A stretch of DNA of 64,000 nucleotides from Flavobacterium sp. AED (GCF_000812945.1 NZ_JSYM01000001.1:496001-560000); one strand, 5' to 3'. Shown: positions 17,691 through 28,600, counted from the first letter of the stretch. Numbers and translations are program-made. Notes: a model not told the origin generated them from the sequence alone.

Positions 17691-18689
17691 TTAATTTTTT
17701 TTTATAATCCTTAAAATCCAAGCTGCACAACTGTCAATCCATTCTACATCACTCGTTGGATTATCCATGCTGTAACCGTGTCCGCCTTTGGCATAAAAGA
17801 AAGATTCGACCGGAACTTTATTTTTTTGCAACGCCGCTATAAACAAAATAGAATTTTGCACTTTAACCGTATTATCATCTACCGAATGAGTTATAAATGT
17901 GGGAGGTGTATCAGAGGTCACCTGAAGTTCATTAGAATATTCTTTAATTTTATCTCCATTCACTGGTAGATTGGCTAATTTTTGTTCCGATGTTTTCCAG
18001 TCACTCATAACTACTTTCAATTCATTAGGAGATAATCCATCACCTATCAAATTGTATCTTGACCCCATGTGTGTCAAACTATCCGCCATACTGATAACAG
18101 GATAATTTAAAATCATAAAGTCCGGACGCAAACTGGTTTTTAACGGATTGTCAATTAGTGCTTTTTGATAATGTGTCCCGGCTGTGGAAGCTAAATGCCC
18201 TCCTGCCGAATTTCCTTCTATACCAATTTTATGAGGATTGATTCCCCATTTTTTAGCATTTTCCCGAACCAATTGAATCGCACGTTGTGCATCTTGCAAA
18301 GGAACTATTTGTTTGTTATCGACATATAGCGCATTGGGCAAGCGGTATTTTAAAACAAAACCTGCAATCCCTTTTTCATTTAATTTTTTGGCAATATCAT
18401 ACCCTTCATGGTCAATTGCCAAACCCGAATAACCTCCACCAGGACAAATAATAACTGCTATGCCAGTAGCTTTACTTTTCTCTGGCAAAAAAACAGTCAA
18501 ATCCGGATTAGCAACCCTCAAAACAAAATGAATCATTTTATTTCCTGATGGGAAAACAGCTGTTGTATCTGTTAATCCAGATATTTCTTTAGAGTTAGGA
18601 ACTTTCCCATCATAAAGTGGAATTACTTTTTGAGCATTACTAATTGTAAAGCTCAATAACAGGACGATCATTAAGAATTGTTTTATCAT
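17691..18689 (-). CDS. Secreted alpha/beta-hydrolase, probable carbohydrate esterase
   Basis: A 332-residue alpha/beta-hydrolase with signal peptide (ends near SNAQ). Visible features: oxyanion loop ICPGGGYSGLA, nucleophile motif GIEGNSAGGHLAS, Asp segment THSVDDNTVKV and catalytic His in KGGHGYSMDNP. This fits the BD-FAE/acetylesterase-type carbohydrate esterases common in Bacteroidota utilisation loci. It is 19 bp after the 795-residue GH78 gene and 16 bp before the 895-residue one. Its N-terminal sequence matches the decayed remnant at 22210-22281, which shows that a paralogue once existed in the same operon. Confidence 0.85.
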   Translation of the reverse strand: MIKQFLMIVLLLSFTISNAQKVIPLYDGKVPNSKEISGLTDTTAVFPSGNKMIHFVLRVANPDLTVFLPEKSKATGIAVIICPGGGYSGLAIDHEGYDIAKKLNEKGIAGFVLKYRLPNALYVDNKQIVPLQDAQRAIQLVRENAKKWGINPHKIGIEGNSAGGHLASTAGTHYQKALIDNPLKTSLRPDFMILNYPVISMADSLTHMGSRYNLIGDGLSPNELKVVMSDWKTSEQKLANLPVNGDKIKEYSNELQVTSDTPPTFITHSVDDNTVKVQNSILFIAALQKNKVPVESFFYAKGGHGYSMDNPTSDVEWIDSCAAWILRIIKKN

Positions 18690-18708
18690 TTTTTTGTTTT
18701 AATTTTAA

Positions 18709-21096
18709 TTACTGGAATATTTGATTTATGCCTTCTTTTAGTACTATTGTCTTAGCTTTCCACACTAGTTTACCTGTTATTGTTTTTGGTAATTCTATTT
18801 GAATATTCCATTTTCCATTTTCTAATTTATAACTAACTGAAATTTTTCCTTTCGGATGTGGTATAGTTCCGCTCATCTCAGTCATTTGTCCTAAATGTGG
18901 CTCAATTTTAACTTTTGAAAAGCCAATACCATCACTATCTACGCCTAAAATAGTTCGGAAAATTTCGATATTTGGGCTTGAACCCCAAGCATGACAATCA
19001 GATCGGGTTTTGTCCACATCTGAAGTTTCTGCCCAAGTGGTAAGCCCCATTTGAATATTCTCACGCCATTTATCTAACCATTTCATATAGTCATCACCAT
19101 AACCAGCTTTTATAAGCGCCTGATGTAAATAATATTTGAAATATATGGATGCGGGTGCTAAACTTTGATTGGTTAATAGCTGTTTAACAATTTCAATCTG
19201 TTCGCTTTGGTTGGCTATTCCTGTCAATATTGCTAATGCATTTGTATGCTGTGAAAACAAATCTTTTTCTTCTCGGTCAGCAAACATTTTTTTCTCTTCA
19301 TCCCAATATTTTGCTCTAATAGTTTTCTTCAAAGTCTCAATAGATTGCTGATATTGATTAGCAAAGGCAGGAATACCTAATTTATTCTCTAAATCAGCAG
19401 CTTCCTGAAATGCCCACAAAAGTTGTAAATCAAGTACAGCAGATGTTCCGTTGGCACTCATTGGAGCAATACCGTCTTTCCATCCTTTGGAATTATCAAC
19501 CCAATCAGTAAACATCCATTGCGGTACATTTTTCAATGATCCATCGGTTTGTTGGTATTTTTTGAAGTAATCCAATATTTGACGAACCCCACTTACTTTA
19601 TCTTTTATAAAAGCTACATCGCCACCATACCTGCTATAGTCATGTAAGATACCTATATACCATAATGAAAATGTAGGAATGTATTGTGGTGTATAGGACG
19701 GATGCCTACTCAATGTAACACCTTCAGGTTGCCTTGAAAAATCCATCAAATTAATAGCATTTTTTATCAAACGGTCATCCCCACTATTGTAGAGTGATAC
19801 TAATGCTTGAATCCTACTATCCCCAATGTATTGCAATTGCTCATAATAAGGACAATCCATGTATGTTTCAGCAGCACATAGACGAGCAGTTCTCCATCCA
19901 ATCTCCAACATCTTATTCATCTCATCGTTTGTTGTAACAAGATTGGCATTCATCTTAAACGGATATCCAGTAAAAGTTCCGTAGATATCATTCAACGTGA
20001 GTGGCTCATTTTGTGTAACAATACTTAATTCTATGTAACGATAGGTTCGGTAGGTAAGACTTGTAAATTTTTGAATTTTACTACCGTCAGAAATCAAACT
20101 ATCTTTGCGACCTAAAAACAGTTTGCCCTCCGTTTGGTTTCTGTTTCCTTTAGATGGATATTTTGAGTACATAGACTCTGCATAACTTAATGTTATCAAA
20201 GCATCTTTTCCGCCACTAAATTCTAAATTTAGATATCCATTAGTCAAATATGTTTGATCAAATATTATTTTAACGGAAGATTTAGCAGGAATATTTATTT
20301 CATTTTTCTTCTCAGGAAAATCCTTTGGTATTGAACAATTCCCTTCAATTTTGACCACTTTTAATAATCGCTCCTCTTTCATCTCCATTTGAGGAATCTT
20401 TGATGGTACCAGCATCCAACCACTAGTGGTACCAAAAGCCCCTAATTGATTTTTAGGAGAACCTCTAAATATTTGTTTGGCATTTTGCCAGTTTAAATCA
20501 TCATAACTTTCACTTTCCCAAGATTTTGGGTGCAATGCCATGTTCCGAATCTCTCCCGCACCTGCCACATAGTAAGTAGGTACATCAAACTTAAGCGGAG
20601 CGAAACTATTGTCTTTTTCACATTTCCAAGTGTTGTTGGTATTTAGAATTGATTCGGCAGCAGTAGCTCCCTGAAGTATAAAGCCTGTTCTATATGAAAT
20701 CTGTGCTTCGGGCTTCCACTCTCCTTCATTCCAAACTTGTGCTGCAATCGTATTTTTACCTGTCTTTAGATTTCCTGCAATATCCACTGTTTCATAATTC
20801 CAATGATTCATGTCACCACGAGCTGGTCCCATTGAAACTAATTTCCCATTTACAAAAAGTTTGTAACGGTTATCTGCTGAAATATGAACAATAAAAGAAC
20901 TTGGTTTAGATGCTAATTCAATTGTTTTTCGGAATAAATAAACACCGTAACCATCAGTCGTAGCACTTGGTACAGTAACCCAAAATGCTTGCCACCTATT
21001 TTCTAAAATTGAAGGTGCTATTTTTTGGGCAAAGGAGATTGTTGAAACCAATAACATGTGCAAACATATTATGATTATAGTACGATTTTTTTTCAT
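18709..21096 (-). CDS. GH78-family alpha-L-rhamnosidase-like protein, secreted
   Basis: A 795-residue protein with a signal peptide (SFAQ). An N-terminal jelly-roll resembles GH78 accessory domains (VHISADNRYKLFVNGKLVSM, GPARGDMNHWNYETVDI). The catalytic six-hairpin domain carries MDCPYYEQLQYIGDSRIQ in the position of the GH78 DCPxRDExLGWxGD motif. WAETSDVDKTRSDCHAWGSS holds the probable second acidic site before a C-terminal sandwich. It is divergent from the 895-residue GH78 encoded downstream, so its bond specificity may differ. Confidence 0.83.
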   Translation of the reverse strand: MKKNRTIIIICLHMLLVSTISFAQKIAPSILENRWQAFWVTVPSATTDGYGVYLFRKTIELASKPSSFIVHISADNRYKLFVNGKLVSMGPARGDMNHWNYETVDIAGNLKTGKNTIAAQVWNEGEWKPEAQISYRTGFILQGATAAESILNTNNTWKCEKDNSFAPLKFDVPTYYVAGAGEIRNMALHPKSWESESYDDLNWQNAKQIFRGSPKNQLGAFGTTSGWMLVPSKIPQMEMKEERLLKVVKIEGNCSIPKDFPEKKNEINIPAKSSVKIIFDQTYLTNGYLNLEFSGGKDALITLSYAESMYSKYPSKGNRNQTEGKLFLGRKDSLISDGSKIQKFTSLTYRTYRYIELSIVTQNEPLTLNDIYGTFTGYPFKMNANLVTTNDEMNKMLEIGWRTARLCAAETYMDCPYYEQLQYIGDSRIQALVSLYNSGDDRLIKNAINLMDFSRQPEGVTLSRHPSYTPQYIPTFSLWYIGILHDYSRYGGDVAFIKDKVSGVRQILDYFKKYQQTDGSLKNVPQWMFTDWVDNSKGWKDGIAPMSANGTSAVLDLQLLWAFQEAADLENKLGIPAFANQYQQSIETLKKTIRAKYWDEEKKMFADREEKDLFSQHTNALAILTGIANQSEQIEIVKQLLTNQSLAPASIYFKYYLHQALIKAGYGDDYMKWLDKWRENIQMGLTTWAETSDVDKTRSDCHAWGSSPNIEIFRTILGVDSDGIGFSKVKIEPHLGQMTEMSGTIPHPKGKISVSYKLENGKWNIQIELPKTITGKLVWKAKTIVLKEGINQIFQ

Positions 21097-21127
21097 TTTA
21101 AAAAGATTTCTTCTAATTATTAGACTT

Positions 21128-22048
21128 TTATTTTAGCTCACTTTTCAAAAAGTCAATTACTCTATTTCTTATTTCATCAACATCATACATGGTACCAAAA
21201 TGCGGAGCATCTTTTACTATAATAAGTTCATTTTTAACACCTTTTACTGTTAACCATCCGCTTAGAAGTTTTGATTGTTTATTGCTAACAATGTCATCTT
21301 TTTCTCCATGAATAATTAAAAACGGAGGGTCATTCTTATCAACATAAGTAACAGGGCTTGCTATTTTTGCTAAATCGGGTCGTGAAACGGGACTTGCACC
21401 GAGCAAAATACCTTCAGGGGCTTTAGGGTCTTCACTCCCTGCTAATGCTGTTAAATCTGAAGGACCATAATAATCAACCACAGCCTTAATATTAAACTTT
21501 TGAACTGAATTACTCATAAAGAAGGTCGGTACTTTGTTATTATTTGATAAGCCTTGCAAAGAAGCTAAATGTCCTCCTGCTGAAAAACCCATCAAAGCCA
21601 TTCTATTCTTATCTAAATTATATTTTTCAGCATTTTTATACAAAAAGGAAATGGCTTGGTTACAATCTTGAATTTGAGCAGGAAATTTAGCTTGTGAAGC
21701 AAAGCGATAGTCGATAGAAACAACAGCAATACCATTGTTTATCAAGTCCGAAACGGTACTGCCCATATAACCAATATCAGCATATTTGTCATTAACTAAC
21801 CATCCACCACCATGGATAAGAACAACAAATGAAATTTTGCTCTTGGTTTTAGCAGGTAAATAAATATCTAATAAATGCTTTTTTAGTGTGTCGCCATTAA
21901 ATGGGACATTACCTATCAATTCAGTCCCTTGAGGAAAAAGTTTCAAGACTGGATTTACCGTTTGAGAAAAAACAAAATTGGTTTTAAAAAAACAAATACA
22001 TAGTAATATGAATAAATATTGTAAACTACAATTTCTGAATTTTAGCAT
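21128..22048 (-). CDS. Secreted alpha/beta-hydrolase (esterase/lipase family)
   Basis: I chose ATG at 22048, which gives a 306-residue protein that opens with a clear signal peptide (LQYLFILLCICFF...VFSQ). An upstream in-frame ATG at 22117 would add 23 residues that spoil it. Motifs: HGGGWL (oxyanion), LMGFSAGGHLASLQG (nucleophile Ser), HGEKDDIV (Asp) and DAPHFG (His). Likely a carbohydrate or side-chain esterase acting on the same rhamnose-containing glycan. It is 31 bp upstream of the 795-residue GH78 gene. Confidence 0.82.
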   Translation of the reverse strand: MLKFRNCSLQYLFILLCICFFKTNFVFSQTVNPVLKLFPQGTELIGNVPFNGDTLKKHLLDIYLPAKTKSKISFVVLIHGGGWLVNDKYADIGYMGSTVSDLINNGIAVVSIDYRFASQAKFPAQIQDCNQAISFLYKNAEKYNLDKNRMALMGFSAGGHLASLQGLSNNNKVPTFFMSNSVQKFNIKAVVDYYGPSDLTALAGSEDPKAPEGILLGASPVSRPDLAKIASPVTYVDKNDPPFLIIHGEKDDIVSNKQSKLLSGWLTVKGVKNELIIVKDAPHFGTMYDVDEIRNRVIDFLKSELK

Positions 22049-22209
22049 TGGAATAATAACGATATACTCTGCTAATTCCTTTATTGTTGCTCTATTTTGT
22101 GAATGCGATTGAGTCATATTAAAATTAATTTATAAGTTCTTTTTTAATAACCATAATTCATTGATAACCAAAATATAATATAATCATAGTTAACAATTTT
22201 TGGGATTTA

Positions 22210-22281
22210 TCAACTCCCACTAGGGTGCTTTGCCATTGTAAAGCTCAATAACAGGACTAAAATTGCTGCTTGTTTTATCAT
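22210..22281 (-). pseudogene. Remnant of a third esterase gene (5' end only)
   Basis: On the minus strand the 23-codon frame starts MIKQAAILVLLLSFT and then stops. The intact esterase at 17691-18689 starts MIKQFLMIVLLLSFT. In the next frame the remnant continues as VIELYNGKAP, matching VIPLYDGKVP about 10 residues further on in the intact protein. The two parts are joined at a shared CTTTA, as expected for a short microhomology deletion. The ATG overlaps the TGA of the upstream GH78-like gene (ATGA), so it once followed that gene in an operon. Confidence 0.65.
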
Positions 22282-23918
22282 TTTTGAAAGATTTCAGGAT
22301 ATTTTCTAATAAAATACACTGGAGTACAACTCCAAGCGTGGCAATAACTGTTGACCAAAAAGGCATTGTAAGGCGATAAGAAATCATTTTTAGGATCGTA
22401 AACTTCCCAGAATGTATCGGCACCTTTATTGACCATATCTCCCCAATAATTAGTAATGATATCTTTGGCTTCTTTTTTCATTCCCACTTGTATCATCGCC
22501 TCGATAACATAATGGTATAAATACGGAGCTCCAGGATACACTACATTTTTTGCAGTTGGTAATGCTTTTAATGCTTTTGCGCCTTCCGCTTTTGTGGCAA
22601 CACCACTCAAAACCATCCAAGCTTGTGAGCAATAGGAAATTTGCTTGTCTTTTCCGCTTACAAATAGTCCGCTTTTGGCATCGTATAAATTCTTGTGCGC
22701 CGCTTTTGTCATTTTTTCGATAAGAGCAGGCAATTCAGCTACTTCATTTTCTTTCCCTAACATTTTAGCTAATTCATAAGTGTTTTTATATGCCCAAATT
22801 ACAACTCCTTGCAATCCAGCTTGTTTATTTAGACCATCTCTCCAGTCAAAAAATAACCACCATTCTTTATTGGCACGTTCGTAATCCATCATACCATCAG
22901 TTCCAATGTATTTTTTTGGAATTTCAATTTGATTTTTGGCTACTTGCCAAAGATCTAAGGCTGTCTTTTTATCTCCTGTGGCTACAAAATATTCTTTAAG
23001 CGCCACATTATAAATAAGCGCATAATCAAAAAGAGGATTGATTTGTGGATGTGGTGTAGGACGTTCAAACACATTAGAAGGTGCAACACCATCCTCATAA
23101 CTCAATCCTGCCAACATATAAAGGCAATGTTTCGTAAGATCGTGGTTTTTGAAAGAATAATTATTAGCCAATGATTCTAAATATAAATCGCCAATCCAAA
23201 GGCGTCTGTCGCGTTTTGGACCATCTTCATAAACGGTCTGCATACATTCTTTGAGTGTATTCAAACCAATTTGGTCAATTTTTTTGATTAAATCCGGAGT
23301 TGTTGCAGCCAGAGGTGCTGCTGGTTCTTTTACCGAAGTAGTTGCTTTCACAGAAATATCCGAAACTTTAAAATCAGAATATACCGAACTTCCCAATACT
23401 TCAATTTTCACATAACGAAACGCCACTCGACGCGGTATGGTGATTGTGTTAGGAACTTCAGATACTGTAACGATTTCGTCTTGCAACCAAGCACGGCTCA
23501 GTTGACCATTGTACGGATCAAAAGGCAAAGCAGCTTCGGCAGGAACTTCTGCAAAAGTAAATTTTAATCGTAAAGCTGCATCGGCAACTCGTTGAAGATC
23601 TTCAATCTTAAAAGTAACAAATCCCGTAAGGTGTTCACCAAAATCCAATACAACACCAGATTGTTTTTTCATAGAACGCGTATACAAACTGTCCATAGGC
23701 TGTTTTGAAACTACTTTCCAACCTTGATATGCTTTTTCGTCTTTTACAACCGAAACAATACCAATAGGTCTTTTTATAGTTTCAATCAATTTAGGTTTTG
23801 TTGCTTCGGCGATATCAAGCCATCCCGCTCTTTGTTTTTGGTAAACATCTTGTGCAAAAAGGGTTCCACTTACCAATAGACAACTTACCAGTACAATAGA
23901 GAAATATATTTTTTTCAT
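22278..23918 (-). CDS. GH78-like secreted glycosidase (short form)
   Basis: A 546-residue protein with signal peptide (GTLFAQ). It has a jelly-roll segment with LDFGEHLTGFVTFKI, the GH78-like DFGxxxxG block, then a six-hairpin domain. VYEDGPKRDRRLWIGDLYLE occupies the site of the canonical DCPxRDExLGWxGD motif, and TFWEVYDPKND and YCHAWSCTP lie near the end. It lacks the N-terminal sandwich domains of full GH78 enzymes, so it may act on a different linkage or substrate end. It starts 90 bp after susD, with a terminator between. Confidence 0.78.
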   Translation of the reverse strand: MKKIYFSIVLVSCLLVSGTLFAQDVYQKQRAGWLDIAEATKPKLIETIKRPIGIVSVVKDEKAYQGWKVVSKQPMDSLYTRSMKKQSGVVLDFGEHLTGFVTFKIEDLQRVADAALRLKFTFAEVPAEAALPFDPYNGQLSRAWLQDEIVTVSEVPNTITIPRRVAFRYVKIEVLGSSVYSDFKVSDISVKATTSVKEPAAPLAATTPDLIKKIDQIGLNTLKECMQTVYEDGPKRDRRLWIGDLYLESLANNYSFKNHDLTKHCLYMLAGLSYEDGVAPSNVFERPTPHPQINPLFDYALIYNVALKEYFVATGDKKTALDLWQVAKNQIEIPKKYIGTDGMMDYERANKEWWLFFDWRDGLNKQAGLQGVVIWAYKNTYELAKMLGKENEVAELPALIEKMTKAAHKNLYDAKSGLFVSGKDKQISYCSQAWMVLSGVATKAEGAKALKALPTAKNVVYPGAPYLYHYVIEAMIQVGMKKEAKDIITNYWGDMVNKGADTFWEVYDPKNDFLSPYNAFLVNSYCHAWSCTPVYFIRKYPEIFQK

Positions 23919-23955
23919 TTTTAAAAATTAATTAAGAATTGAAAGTTACCTAAAA

Positions 23956-23986
23956 AACCAGGTAAGACAATATGCCGTACCTGGTT
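23956..23986 (-). terminator. Intrinsic terminator directly after susD
   Basis: Perfect 9-bp stem AACCAGGTA / TACCTGGTT with a 13-base loop. On the minus strand it is followed by TTTTTT (23957-23952). It lies only about 40 bp before the next gene of the string, so downstream glycosidases would depend on read-through or another promoter. Confidence 0.75.
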
Positions 23987-24008
23987 AATACTAAAACAAA
24001 CAAACAAT

Positions 24009-25493
24009 TTAAAAATTTGGTGATAACAATGACTCGCTTGCAGGCAAAGGAAACAACAAGTCAATAGTCGTATAAGATGATGCCGCTGGACCATATCCTA
24101 CTGGGAAATAGTACTCTTGTGGGTGTGCTTTAAGGTATGTTCCGAAAGCCGTCATAACCGTTTGTGCATTTCCTGTACGTACTAAATCTAACCAACGTTT
24201 GTTTTCAAACGCTAATTCCACACGTCTTTCTGCTAAAATTGCAGTACGTAAATTAGCCTGACCAACTGCTGTTGAATTAGCTAGACCTGCACGATTACGG
24301 GTATCATTTAAATAATGAGATACACTTTTCCCTTGTTCATTTAATGCTTCAGCATACAATAAAAGGACTTCCGCATAACGATAAACAGGCCAGTTTGTTC
24401 CAGTGATTCCTGCTTGAGCATGTGGTTGCAATAATTTTTTGATATATGGATATGTTTTATTACCATCTAAAGATAACGTTGCTGTACCAATTGATACTGC
24501 TTTTCTTAAATCTCCTGTTTCATAAGCAGCCACTAAATCCTTAGTAGGAACATTAAAAGCCTCTGATCCTAATTGTTGAGTGTTAGCTGCACCAGTAATA
24601 GCTGCAACTTCAGGAGCAGTCATTGGCACAGGTAACATTTGATAAATAAAACCACTAGCATAGCCATCAGTTCCTTCTTTGTATTGCACTTCAAAAACTG
24701 ATTCTGAATTATTTTTGTTGTTTACTGAAAATACTGATGCATAATCCCCTAAAAGAGCGTACTCCCCTGAGTCAATCACTTCTTTTAAAACAGTTTCCGC
24801 CAATGCCCAGTTTTTCTGAACTGCATACACATTTCCTAATAATGTTTTAGCTGCCCCAGAAGTAGCTCTACCCGATTCCTGAACTGATTTTTTCGGCAAT
24901 AATGTAGCCGCTTGAGTTGCATCTGCGATAATTTGAGTATAAACAGCAGTCACTTCAGATAATGGTAACGCCGCTTCTTCTCTAGTTGTAACTGGTATTA
25001 AGTGCAATGGGACTTTACCATAATATTGAACCAAATCAAAATAAGCTAAGGCACGCAAGAAAAATGCTTGACCCTTAATATTATCTTTAGAAGCTTGCGC
25101 AAAATCTACCCCATCAATAGGAGCTAACACTTGATTCGCTCTTGCGATAATTTGATAGTCAGTAACATATTTAAACGTTGATACCCCATTTGATGATTGG
25201 TTGTTAAAATCTGAAATTAATTCAGGGTCAAGTGTACCACGGTAACTAGGGTTAAACATATAACGGGTATTATCGGAACGCATTTCTCCCATAACCCAAG
25301 CTCCTTGATTTGCTGAGTTGTATAAATCTCTCAACGGAGCATAAGCGCCATTTATAGCTTGTTGAAAATCAGCTTCGGTCTTATAAAAAGTAGCCGTACT
25401 CAAAGAGGTCTCAGAAGGAATTTCCAAGAAATCTTTAGTACATGAACTTAGAAACAAGCTCAATGATAAGGCAGTAATTAGTATCTTTTTCAT
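24009..25493 (-). CDS. SusD-like outer-membrane glycan-binding lipoprotein
   Basis: A 494-residue RagB/SusD family protein. The lipoprotein signal ends LFLSSC, followed by TKDFLEIPSETSLS, the usual SusD opening. TPR-like helices are visible (FFLRALAYFDLVQYYGKVPL; AAKTLLGNVYAVQKNWALAE), as is the C-terminal conserved region (RRVELAFENKRWLDLVRTG, QEYYFPV). It pairs with the SusC-like transporter encoded 123 bp upstream. The pair would bind and import rhamnose-containing oligosaccharides. The glycan is inferred from neighbours, not from SusD itself. Confidence 0.94.
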   Translation of the reverse strand: MKKILITALSLSLFLSSCTKDFLEIPSETSLSTATFYKTEADFQQAINGAYAPLRDLYNSANQGAWVMGEMRSDNTRYMFNPSYRGTLDPELISDFNNQSSNGVSTFKYVTDYQIIARANQVLAPIDGVDFAQASKDNIKGQAFFLRALAYFDLVQYYGKVPLHLIPVTTREEAALPLSEVTAVYTQIIADATQAATLLPKKSVQESGRATSGAAKTLLGNVYAVQKNWALAETVLKEVIDSGEYALLGDYASVFSVNNKNNSESVFEVQYKEGTDGYASGFIYQMLPVPMTAPEVAAITGAANTQQLGSEAFNVPTKDLVAAYETGDLRKAVSIGTATLSLDGNKTYPYIKKLLQPHAQAGITGTNWPVYRYAEVLLLYAEALNEQGKSVSHYLNDTRNRAGLANSTAVGQANLRTAILAERRVELAFENKRWLDLVRTGNAQTVMTAFGTYLKAHPQEYYFPVGYGPAASSYTTIDLLFPLPASESLLSPNF

Positions 25494-25525
25494 GATATTT
25501 TAATTTTTTAGTAATTATTTAAACC

Positions 25526-25590
25526 TAGGCTTTAAGTTATTGTGCATGCACTCTTTTGTATTGAAATGAATCAAGAAAACTCAAAGCCTA
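25526..25590 (-). other. Hairpin in the susC-susD gap
   Basis: Inverted repeat TAGGCTTT (25526-25533) / AAAGCCTA (25583-25590) spans half of the 123-bp gap. Such a structure could influence relative susC and susD mRNA levels. There is no clear T-run, so it is not called a terminator. Confidence 0.35.
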
Positions 25591-25616
25591 AGTCTTACAG
25601 TTTTTAGTTTAGGTTA

Positions 25617-28600
25617 TTAGAATCCAACGTTAATACCGAATGTAAGTGTTCTTGGTACTGGGTAACTTCCCCAATCCATACCTAAATTAAGTGTACTTCC
25701 TCCAGTTCCATTAGCAGCTACACTCGCTTCCGGATTAACCCCTCTGTAATTTGTAAAGGTGTACAATTGTTGTACTGAACCGTAAACACGAGCTGTTTTG
25801 AAAAATTTACCATTCGTAGGAATATTATATCCTAAAGTGACATTTTTAATAGTCAGGTAAGAACCATCACTTACAAAACGTGTACTACTCCAGTCACGTT
25901 CGTGACCAGTACCTGAAGTTGTTTTACCATAACGCCCATCACCAGGATTAGCTTCTGAACGCCAACGGTTTTGAACATCTGTTAATACATTGAATACACC
26001 ATCTAAATTAGTAGTTCCTTGTTCAGACATTACCATCAAGTCGTTCCCAACAGAACCAGCACATACTACCGCTAAATCGAAATTTTTATAATTAAATGTA
26101 TTTGTCATTCCAATTAAAGCTTTTGGAAAAGGATTTCCAATAACCGTACGGTCATCATTATCTCCGCCATAAGTAATAACACCATCCCCATTTACGTCTT
26201 TGTATTTTATAGTCCCAACCTCAGAATCAAATATTTTTGGAGAGGCAGCAAAATCAGCCGCATTTTTATAAACCCCTTCTTGAATCAATCCATAGAATTG
26301 ACCTAATGGTTTTCCTACCTGAGTAATCGTTGCATAGGCTCCAAAACCACCATAGATACGCTCAACACCATCGGCTAAAGCCAATACTTTGTTTTGGTTG
26401 AATGAGATGTTTAAGTTAGTGCTCCATTTGAATTCACCTGTCAAGTTTTTAGTATTTAAACTAAATTCATGTCCCCAGAATCTAATTTCTCCTACGTTGT
26501 CGTTAAAGTTTGTAAATCCTGATTCTTGGGCAACGGCAACGTTATACAATAAGTTAGTCGTATTTTTAGTATAAAAATCATATCCTAAACGAATGCGCTC
26601 GTCAAATAATCCTAAATCCAATCCTAAATCCAATTGACTGGTAGTTTCCCAACCTAAGTTTGAATTACCCAATGAAGATACTGCAGCACCACTGGCAACT
26701 GTACTTCCAAACACAGCATTTGATGAATTGTTAATCAAAGCATATTGCGTATAATTACCAATATTATTATTACCAATAATACCATAACTTGCTTTTAATT
26801 TTGCAAAAGAGATTGCCGGTATTTTTTTAGCAAAATCTTCATCAGAAATTACCCAACCTGCACCAATTGACGGGAAATTTCCCCAACGGTTGTCAGAACC
26901 AAAACGTGAAGAACCATCACGACGAATAGCAGCCGTTAATAAGTATTTCCCTTTGTAATCATAATTTACACGAGATAACAAAGAGGTCAAAGCCCATTCT
27001 TGCGTATCAACAAATGTATTAGTACGATCAATATTCAACGCAGACTGAATCGTATGAATACGGTCATCAGGAAAACCTGTTGCTCTTATTTGAGAAATAT
27101 CTGAACGATAATTTTGGTTCGTATAACCGACTAAAACATTTAGATTATGATTTCCAAAACTTTTTGAATAATCCGCTGTATTTTCATTTAACCAAGATAA
27201 AAATTTAGTATCCAAATTAACGGCACTTGCCACAATAGGAGGCAATGATGCAAATACAGTCGATGCAGTCGATGGGTTGAAATTTTTAAACAAAGAACTT
27301 CCTAAATCTACATTGAATGTTGATTTCAATACCAAACCTGAAATTGGCTCATATTGAACTTTTGCATTTGACAAAATTCTAGATGTTTTTGTTTCATTAG
27401 TAATTTCTTGAGCCGCACGATACCAGTTTGGAGTAGGGAAAAATGGACTCCCTTGAACTGTTAAAGGTAAAGAACCATCATCGTTTCTATAAGGACTTGT
27501 TGGCCAAGTTAGCATAGCATTTGTAAACAAACCTCCAGGAACAGCTGAATTCAAATTTGATGCATAGAAAATACCATCAGAACTTGGTGTATTATTTATA
27601 GTATAACTTGGTGCAATATTAAACCCAATTTTTACTTTATCAGATACTTCATATTCTGAATTGATACGCAAAGAGTAACGTTTGTAGTTTGAATTAATCA
27701 TAACCCCGTCTTGATTAAAAATACCAAGAACAGCTGAAGTACTCAATTTATCTTTATTGGATGCAATTGAAAAATTATAACTTTGAACAGGAGCCGTTCT
27801 CAATAAAGCACCATACCAATCTGTTGATTTACCGGCATACTGAGAAGGATTTGCAAATTGAGTTGGAACAGCTAATCCTAAATCTTCATAAGATTCTTTT
27901 TTAAACTGTGCAAATTGTTCCGCATTCATCATGTCTGGACGACCTTTCATAGGAACACTTTGAGTTCCTGTGTAAATATTAAAACTTGTAGTCGTTTGAT
28001 TTTTCTTTGCTTGTTTAGTGGTGATTAACACAACTCCATTAGCTGCTCTAGATCCATACAATGAAGTTGAAGCCGCATCTTTCAAAATCGAAATATTATC
28101 AATCTCATCTGGATTTATGCTACTGATGTCTCCTACAATAGGAAAGCCATCCACTACATACAAAGGATCACTTCCTGCAAGTAGAGAAGCTTGACCACGA
28201 ATCCTGATAGCTAAACCTGCTCCTGGTTTTCCAGTAGCTTGATTAATTTGCACGCCTGCTAATTTCCCTTGTAGTTTTTGAGTTATCTGAGCAACAGGAA
28301 TATCTTTCAATTCTTTAGCACTTATAGTCTGTACAGAACCTAATGTTTTTCTTTTAGTGGCACTACCATACCCTACTACAACAACCTCATTCAACACTTT
28401 GTTGTCTTGTTCAAGAGAAACATTGATTGAGGTTTGATTTCCTACTGCTACACTTTTAGTAGTATACCCTAAAAAAGTAAATTCTAATGTTCCTTTATTT
28501 CCTGCATCAATTTTAAAAGAACCATCAAGATCAGTATTGGTTCCTTTATTAGTTCCTTTCACCAAAACATTTACACCTATAAGTGGTTCATTTTTTTCAT

